Assembly: GCA_965365655.1 (NCBI GenBank)
Contig: CBDUCN010000060.1
Location: 1 to 19,357, forward strand
Reading direction: 5' to 3'
Source: JBFHNV01 sp965365655
GTDB lineage: Bacteria > Pseudomonadota > Gammaproteobacteria > HK1
Length of the DNA: 19,357 nt
The notes below the pieces were generated by a model. That model was given only the letters and a program-made list of their open reading frames with translations, was not told where the DNA came from and searched no databases. Below are positions 15,322 through 19,357 of this stretch, in pieces. The position numbers were made by a program, and so were the translations under genes. The first letter of the stretch is position 1, and every line of letters starts with the position of its first letter.

Positions 15322-16515
15322 TCACTTGATGGGGACGATCTCCCCGTCCACGAAGCGCGTGAACAGGTAGTCCGAGGACCCGAGCGCGTCGTGCCGGTCG
15401 GGGGCGAACGGCTTGACGTAGGTCTTGATCAGCCCCTCGTAGCGCTCGATGTCGTAGAACCCCTGCCGGATCGCCGGCCCGTCGGTGGAGCCCGCGTTCG
15501 CGATCGCGAGCGCGGTGAGGTGCATCGCGTCGTAGGCGTTCGCGATGCCCACCGCGGGCGTGACGTCGGCCGCGGACTTGATCTCCGGGAAGCGCGCCTT
15601 GAGCTTCGCCATCATCGCGGCGGCCTTCGGCGAGTCGTTGCCGGAGAACGTGAAGGTCTGGATCATCTCCACCGTGCTCGCGCGCGGGCCCGCGAGCTCC
15701 GAGAAGCGCCCGCCGGCCGGGCCCCAGTGCGACACCACCGGCACGTCCCAGCCCATGCGCTCGAGCGACTTCATGACCTGCGACGACGGCCCGACGTTCG
15801 CGACCATGAACAGCGTGTCGCTGCCGGCCTCCTTGAGCCGGGTGAGCTGCGGCACCACGTCGACGTCGGAGTTCTCGATCTTCTCGATGCCGGCGTAGGC
15901 CATCCCCTTCGCCGCGAGCGCCGCCTTCAGGCCCTTCTCGTTCGACTCGCCCCACGGGTTGTTGATGAGGATCATGCCGGGCTTCTTCGCCCCGTGGACC
16001 TCGATCGCGCGCTCCACCAGGGCCACGTCCACCATCTCGTCCACCGCCGAGACGCGGAACACGAAGTTCGGGTCGGCGCCGTTCTTCGTGATCGGCGTGC
16101 CCGCCGCCCACGGCCCCATGAACGGCACCTTCATCTTGTTGACGAACGGCACGATGGCCAGCGACACCGGCGTCTGCAGCCCGCCGAACAGCACCGCGAC
16201 CTTCTCGCGCTGCACCAGCTCGCGCGCCGCGATCAGGCCCTTGCCGGGATTGACCTCGTCGTCGCGGCGCAGCAGCTCGACCGGGCGCCCGAGCAGCCCG
16301 CCGGATTCGTTGATCTCCTCGATCGCGATGGTCAGGCCGCGGGTGATGGCCTCGCCGGACTTCGCCGAGGGCCCCGAGAGGCTGCCGATGAACCCGATCT
16401 TGATCGGCTCGGCGGCATGGCCGGCGCTCGCCCCGCCAAGCGCCGCGGCGGCGGCGAGGCCCGTTGCGAGGAAGGTGCGGCGCGCGATGCCGGCGCCCGT
16501 GCGAATCGTGCCCAT
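15322..16515 (-). CDS. Tat-exported Liv-type substrate-binding protein
   Basis: A 397-residue periplasmic binding protein of the LivK/HAAT type (type I periplasmic fold). The N terminus carries a twin-arginine signal: Arg12-Arg13 in ARRTFLATG, a hydrophobic core at 15-30, and a likely cleavage after AGHA (residue 34). The mature part begins IKIGFIGSLSGPSAKSGEAITRG, the usual opening of this family, and RPVELLRRDDEVNPGKG follows, a typical ligand-lobe segment. The ATG at 16515 is chosen because GGGAG lies seven bases upstream and it directly precedes the Tat motif; the longer open frame upstream is non-coding. It is the first gene of the importer operon. Tat export is common for this family in betaproteobacteria. 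Ligand identity would depend on pocket residues I cannot resolve by eye. Confidence 0.9.
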   Translation of the reverse strand: MGTIRTGAGIARRTFLATGLAAAAALGGASAGHAAEPIKIGFIGSLSGPSAKSGEAITRGLTIAIEEINESGGLLGRPVELLRRDDEVNPGKGLIAARELVQREKVAVLFGGLQTPVSLAIVPFVNKMKVPFMGPWAAGTPITKNGADPNFVFRVSAVDEMVDVALVERAIEVHGAKKPGMILINNPWGESNEKGLKAALAAKGMAYAGIEKIENSDVDVVPQLTRLKEAGSDTLFMVANVGPSSQVMKSLERMGWDVPVVSHWGPAGGRFSELAGPRASTVEMIQTFTFSGNDSPKAAAMMAKLKARFPEIKSAADVTPAVGIANAYDAMHLTALAIANAGSTDGPAIRQGFYDIERYEGLIKTYVKPFAPDRHDALGSSDYLFTRFVDGEIVPIK

Positions 16516-16764
16516 CGGTGCTCTCCCAGTGTGCGTTGCGTGGATCGCCGCCCGCGACGAGCGGCTCGGCGGGAAGCGGTAGCAAGCGCCGTGCCGTGCC
16601 CGGGGCACGGGCGCAGTACGCGGCGCCGGTGCGCCGCGGCCCCGCCCGCACCACGATAGCGCGTCCACGCCCGCAGATGCACCAGGAGCGTGCGCGCCGG
16701 CTGCCTGGGAGTCCGTGAGCGCAGGCGCTATGCTTCGCCGCCACCCCCCGTCACGGACACGCAC
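16516..16764. promoter_or_regulatory. Divergent intergenic region upstream of the importer operon
   Basis: This 249-bp gap separates the importer operon from the NTF2-like gene and should hold both promoters. It contains the binding-protein ribosome site (GGGAG, complement of 16523-16527) and one clear dyad at 16594-16610. No convincing sigma-70 pair is visible by eye. Confidence 0.45.
16594..16610. promoter_or_regulatory. 17-bp dyad, possible operator
   Basis: CCGTGCCC and GGGCACGG are perfect inverted repeats around a central G, 79 bp upstream of the binding-protein start. Size and position suit an operator for a dimeric regulator of the importer, but no regulator gene is in the window and the match may be chance. 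Confidence 0.3.
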
Positions 16765-17211
16765 ATGCCGCAGTCGAGCCCCAGCGCCGTCCCGAGGCCG
16801 GCGGACGACCCTGCCTCGCTCAGCCCCGCCGAGGTCGTGGAGCGCTACCTCGAAGCCTCGATGATCCCAGACCCGCAGACCGCCGCCCGCTACGTCGCCG
16901 ACGGCACCGTGATCACCTTCACCGGCGGGCGGGAGTTCCACCACCCGAGCGAGGTGGCCGCCTTCAACGCGAGCCGCTACAAGTGGGTCAAGAAGCGCTT
17001 CGGGCGCACCGACGTGGTTCCCGGCGACGGGGAGACCGTGGTCTACAACATCGGCACGCTGTTCGGCGAGTGGCCGGACGGCGAGGCCTTCGAGGGCAAC
17101 CGCTACGTGGACCGCTTCGTCGTGCGCGACGGCCGGATCGTGAAGATGGACGTGTGGAACGACAGCGCCGAGCGCCTGCTGCTCAGGCGCGAGGGCGGGC
17201 ACGGCTCCTGA
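16765..17211 (+). CDS. NTF2/SnoaL-like small protein
   Basis: A 148-residue protein with the layout of the NTF2-like/SnoaL cone fold: an N-terminal helix (PAEVVERYLEASM, 21-33), ARYVADGTVITFTGG (41-55), and C-terminal strands ending RYVDRFVVRDGRIVKMDVWND (113-133), which is the most typical part of the family. Members include isomerases, dehydratases, cyclases and many non-enzymatic binding proteins; the fold alone does not give a reaction. I chose the ATG at 16765, since the 25 residues before it in the longer frame are basic, Pro-rich and unlike the family. No strong ribosome site is visible. It diverges from the importer operon, so it could share its control, or could simply be a neighbour. 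A catalytic Asp/His pair cannot be assigned with confidence. Confidence 0.7.
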   Translation: MPQSSPSAVPRPADDPASLSPAEVVERYLEASMIPDPQTAARYVADGTVITFTGGREFHHPSEVAAFNASRYKWVKKRFGRTDVVPGDGETVVYNIGTLFGEWPDGEAFEGNRYVDRFVVRDGRIVKMDVWNDSAERLLLRREGGHGS

Positions 17212-17245
17212 GGCCGGGCGCGCAGCCCGCGCGTCGCGGCCATGC

Positions 17246-17269
17246 CGTGGGCTGACAATCCAGCCCACG
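17246..17269 (+). other. 9-bp perfect stem-loop before the MlaF-like gene
   Basis: CGTGGGCTG (17246-17254) pairs with CAGCCCACG (17261-17269) across the loop ACAATC. It lies 35 bp after the NTF2-like stop and ends nine bases before the ATG at 17279. It may terminate the upstream transcript or affect initiation of the ATPase gene; no T-run follows. Confidence 0.35.
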
Positions 17270-17278
17270 CGCCGCACC

Positions 17279-18139
17279 ATGCACCACAGGTGCGCGACCG
17301 CCGGGATCGTTCCAGTGCCCTCCCCGTCCACTCCGCCCGAGGAGATCGTCGTGCAAGGCCTGCGCAAGGCCTTCGGACGTCAGCACGTGCTCACCGGCGT
17401 GGACCTCACCATCCGGCGCGGCGAGACGGTCGCGGTGGTCGGCGGCTCGGGCTGCGGCAAGACCGTGCTGATGAACCTGGTGCTGGGCCTGCTGACCCCC
17501 GACGCCGGAGTCATCCGGGTCGCCGACCACGCCCGCCGCGGATCGCCGCTGCGCGACACCGCGTCGCTGGGCACGCGCGCGCTGGAGCGCCTGCACGGTC
17601 ACTGGGGCGTGGTGTTCCAGCGCAACGCGCTGTTCTCCGGCAGCGTGCTGGACAACATCGGGCTGTGGCTGCGCGAGACTCGCAACCTCGGCGAGGCCGA
17701 GGTGCACGCGATCGCGGTGAACGTGCTGGACGCGGTGGGCCTGCCCAGCGATCCGGCCTTCCTCGCGCAGGCCAGCGAGCGGCTGTCCGGCGGCATGGCG
17801 AAGCGCCTGGCCGTCGCGCGCGCGCTCGCGATGGACCCGGCGATGCTGTTCTACGACGAGCCCACCACCGGCCTGGACCCGGCCAGCGCGGCGCAGATCC
17901 ACGACCTGATCCAGGCGACGCAGGCCCAGCCCACGGCCTCGGACGGCCGCGCACGCACCGCGCTGATCATCACCCACGACAAGGACCTGCTGGCGCGGCT
18001 CGAGCCGCGGGTCGTGATGCTGCACGACGGACGGGTGCTGTTCGACGGCGACTACGACGGCTTCGCGAGCGCCCGCCACCCGGCCATCGCGCCGTACTTC
18101 GAGCTGATGCCGGCGCTGCATCTGCGCGAGGCGGGCTGA
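17279..18139 (+). CDS. MlaF-type ABC transporter ATP-binding protein (orphan)
   Basis: A 286-residue cytosolic ABC ATPase. All motifs are intact: Walker A GGSGCGKT (55-62), Q-loop Gln114 (VVFQRNALF), signature LSGGMAKR (169-176), Walker B AMLFYDEP (188-195), and switch His233 (ITHD). The LSGGMAKR signature and the QRNALFSGSVLDN segment are typical of MlaF/Ttg2A, the ATPase of the phospholipid-transport and organic-solvent-resistance system in the inner membrane. The usual partners (MlaE permease, MlaD, MlaC, MlaB) are not next to it: a small NTF2-like gene precedes it and a membrane protein with a different fold follows. The tail (about 215-225) carries an insertion rich in Gln, Ala and Ser. 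The start is uncertain: the ATG at 17279 has no ribosome site and in-frame GTG codons around 17315 would also preserve the domain. It probably pairs with a permease encoded elsewhere. Confidence 0.85.
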   Translation: MHHRCATAGIVPVPSPSTPPEEIVVQGLRKAFGRQHVLTGVDLTIRRGETVAVVGGSGCGKTVLMNLVLGLLTPDAGVIRVADHARRGSPLRDTASLGTRALERLHGHWGVVFQRNALFSGSVLDNIGLWLRETRNLGEAEVHAIAVNVLDAVGLPSDPAFLAQASERLSGGMAKRLAVARALAMDPAMLFYDEPTTGLDPASAAQIHDLIQATQAQPTASDGRARTALIITHDKDLLARLEPRVVMLHDGRVLFDGDYDGFASARHPAIAPYFELMPALHLREAG

Positions 18140-18227
18140 GCGTGCGCCGGCCGTTCACCCTGCCCGCTGCGACGCCCGCGCGACGGCACGCAACGGATGC
18201 CCGGGCTCTGACGCGGGCGGACACTCG

Positions 18228-19235
18228 ATGACCCACCCCGCGATTGCACGCGCCGATCGCCTCGTCAAGATCGCCGGCATCGTGTTCATCGGCGCCGGCG
18301 TGCTGATGATCGCGGGCGGCCTGCTGCTCGCCATCGACGACCCGGCAGGCCTGTTCCTGTCGCTGTTCGGCCTGCTGTTCGCCGGCGCGGGCTTCTTCGC
18401 GCGCGTGATGTTCGCGACCCCCGCCGGCAAGAAGACCGTGGTGCTCGCCGACGAGCGGGCCGCGACGCGCGGCGGCTCGCGACGCAGCGTGCGCTTCGTG
18501 CACGTGGACCAGGATGCGGACGAGGACGCGGTGCGCCGCGACTGGCTGCGCGAGCAGTGGCAGGCGCGCGCGGACTGGGCCCGCGGCGCCGTCGAGGACC
18601 GGGACGCGCGGCGCTCGGGGCCGCACGGCGCCGCGGTCGCGGTGCTGGCCGTGCTGACGCTGGCCGCCGGGGTCGGCGGCGTGCTGTGGGGCGAGGTCGC
18701 GGGCATGCTGGCCTTCGCCCTCGCCGTCAGCACCGGCGTGCTCGGATTCCAGTGGCTGCGCGGCGGCGCCCGCCGCCGCAAGTACGGCGAGACGCGCTTC
18801 CTGATGGCGCCCTGCCCCGCGGTGCTCGACGGCCCGCTCGCGGGCACGGTGCTCACCGGGGTGCCCCAGCGCGAGCCCGTGCCGGACGGCTTCCGCGTCC
18901 GGCTTCGCTGCGTGCACCGGCACGCGCGCAGCGAGCGCGTGCCCGGCGGCGAGACCTGGGAGCCGCGCACCCGGCACAGCACCGACGTGCTATGGGAGGC
19001 GGAGCACACCGCCGCCGGCCGGCCGTCGGCGAAGCGCGTGGCCACGCTGGAGGTGCCGGTGGCCTTCGACCTGCCGTCCGGGCAGCCGCCGTCGTCGCTG
19101 GGATCGGGGGACGGCGTCGCGTGGGAGCTCGCGATCACGGCGCGCCTGGCGGGCCTGGACTACGGGGCGTGCTTCGAGGTGCCGGTGCTGGACGCCGCGA
19201 CGGCGGCCGCGATCCGCGACGCGACCGGCGCCTGA
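18228..19235 (+). CDS. Four-helix membrane protein with C-terminal beta domain, DUF3592-like
   Basis: A 335-residue inner-membrane protein of unknown function. Two helices lie at about 15-36 and 41-62 and two more at about 133-153 and 157-176. The polar stretch between pairs (65-130) is charged and Arg/Asp-rich. The C-terminal part (about 185-320) is predicted beta: a repeated pattern of VRLRCVHRHAR, TDVLWEAEH, ATLEVPVAFDLP and WELAITARLAGLDYGACFEVPV, the last resembling the ending of DUF3592-type proteins, which often have an arrestin-like module. That comparison is from memory and is weak. The ATG starts 88 bp after the MlaF-like gene on the same strand, so they could be cotranscribed, but the sequence does not show it could serve as that ATPase's permease: it has none of the MlaE family features. 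A GGGCGG stretch upstream is only a fair ribosome site. Confidence 0.65.
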   Translation: MTHPAIARADRLVKIAGIVFIGAGVLMIAGGLLLAIDDPAGLFLSLFGLLFAGAGFFARVMFATPAGKKTVVLADERAATRGGSRRSVRFVHVDQDADEDAVRRDWLREQWQARADWARGAVEDRDARRSGPHGAAVAVLAVLTLAAGVGGVLWGEVAGMLAFALAVSTGVLGFQWLRGGARRRKYGETRFLMAPCPAVLDGPLAGTVLTGVPQREPVPDGFRVRLRCVHRHARSERVPGGETWEPRTRHSTDVLWEAEHTAAGRPSAKRVATLEVPVAFDLPSGQPPSSLGSGDGVAWELAITARLAGLDYGACFEVPVLDAATAAAIRDATGA

Positions 19236-19295
19236 TGCCGCCGCCGGCTGTGGCGGATCCCGGGCCGGCTCTTTAGCCTGGGCGCGACCACAACC

Positions 19296-19303
19296 GGGAG
19301 GAG
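19296..19303 (+). promoter_or_regulatory. Strong ribosome binding site of the last, partial gene
   Basis: GGGAGGAG ends six bases before the GTG at 19310, one of the best ribosome sites in the window. It supports a real gene beginning at the edge. Confidence 0.7.
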
Positions 19304-19309
19304 CAGCAC

Positions 19310-19357
19310 GTGGACATCCGCAAGATCGTCTTCCACCACGAGGTGGTGTACTCGGAG
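19310..19357 (+). CDS. Start of a gene, possibly DUF1185 ('amino acid synthesis') family (partial)
   Basis: Only the first 16 codons are in the window. A GTG start follows a strong GGGAGGAG site by six bases, and the peptide reads (M)DIRKIVFHHEVVYSE. DUF1185 proteins, labelled 'amino acid synthesis family', typically open with an IRKIV motif followed closely by a Glu-rich or Gly-rich turn, so this is a reasonable but weak match on very few residues. Such genes are often found among amidohydrolase and amide-catabolism clusters, which would fit the central locus here. It lies 74 bp after the membrane-protein gene. The frame is open to the window end, and nothing can be said about its active site. 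Confidence 0.45.
   Translation, partial: MDIRKIVFHHEVVYSE

Noticed and set aside
11813..16515. Calling the importer a branched-chain amino acid transporter
   Set aside because: The family resemblance is sound, but this family moves many substrates and the neighbouring genes point to an amide or ureide. No pocket evidence allows a choice.
18228..19235. The four-helix membrane protein as the permease of the MlaF-type ATPase
   Set aside because: It lacks MlaE-like features and has a large beta domain; adjacency alone does not support the role.
1..19357. Mobile elements, CRISPR arrays, tRNA or rRNA genes
   Set aside because: No transposase or integrase motifs, no regularly spaced direct repeats and no RNA-gene landmarks were seen; base composition looks even across the window.

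Overview
The window is gene-dense, very GC-rich DNA (roughly 70% G+C by eye) with strong G/C at third codon positions and several GTG starts. The protein families and codon use suggest a high-GC Gram-negative, most likely a betaproteobacterium near the Burkholderiales. That placement is an inference; there is no rRNA or marker gene here. I see no tRNA, rRNA, CRISPR array, insertion sequence or integrase. No stretch longer than 300 bases lacks a gene.

Left part (1-3881): a secreted PDZ-less trypsin/HtrA-like protease on the + strand, convergent with a two-gene minus-strand unit. That unit encodes a signal-bearing coiled-coil protein with a C-terminal membrane anchor and a lipoprotein with an LssY C-terminal-like domain. 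It looks like an envelope module unrelated to the rest.

Central part (3997-16515): a catabolic locus. The minus-strand unit is a DUF1116 protein (AllG/YlbE-type), an FdrA/AllF-type protein and a fumarylacetoacetate-hydrolase-family enzyme. Diverging from it across 68 bp is a plus-strand unit: a DUF2877 protein (AllH/YlbF-type), an AtzA/TrzN-like amidohydrolase and a cytosine-deaminase-like amidohydrolase. In E. coli, FdrA, YlbE and YlbF together form oxamate carbamoyltransferase (AllFGH), which phosphorolyses oxalurate to oxamate and carbamoyl phosphate. Converging on this is a Liv-type importer: a Tat-exported binding protein, a LivH-type permease, and one 854-residue polypeptide joining LivM, LivG and LivF.

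My reading is that the importer brings in a small nitrogen compound, probably a ring or cyclic ureide. The two amidohydrolases would open or deaminate it, the AllFGH-like trio would take the carbamoyl group as carbamoyl phosphate, and the FAH enzyme would process the remaining oxo or hydroxy acid. No regulator, carbamate kinase, allantoinase or ureidoglycolate dehydrogenase is present, so this is not the E. coli allantoin pathway as such. The substrate is unknown.

Right part (16765-19357): a small NTF2/SnoaL-like protein diverging from the importer, an orphan MlaF-type ABC ATPase, a four-helix membrane protein, and the first 16 codons of a gene whose start resembles the DUF1185 ('amino acid synthesis') family. 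That last gene may tie this side back to amide metabolism.
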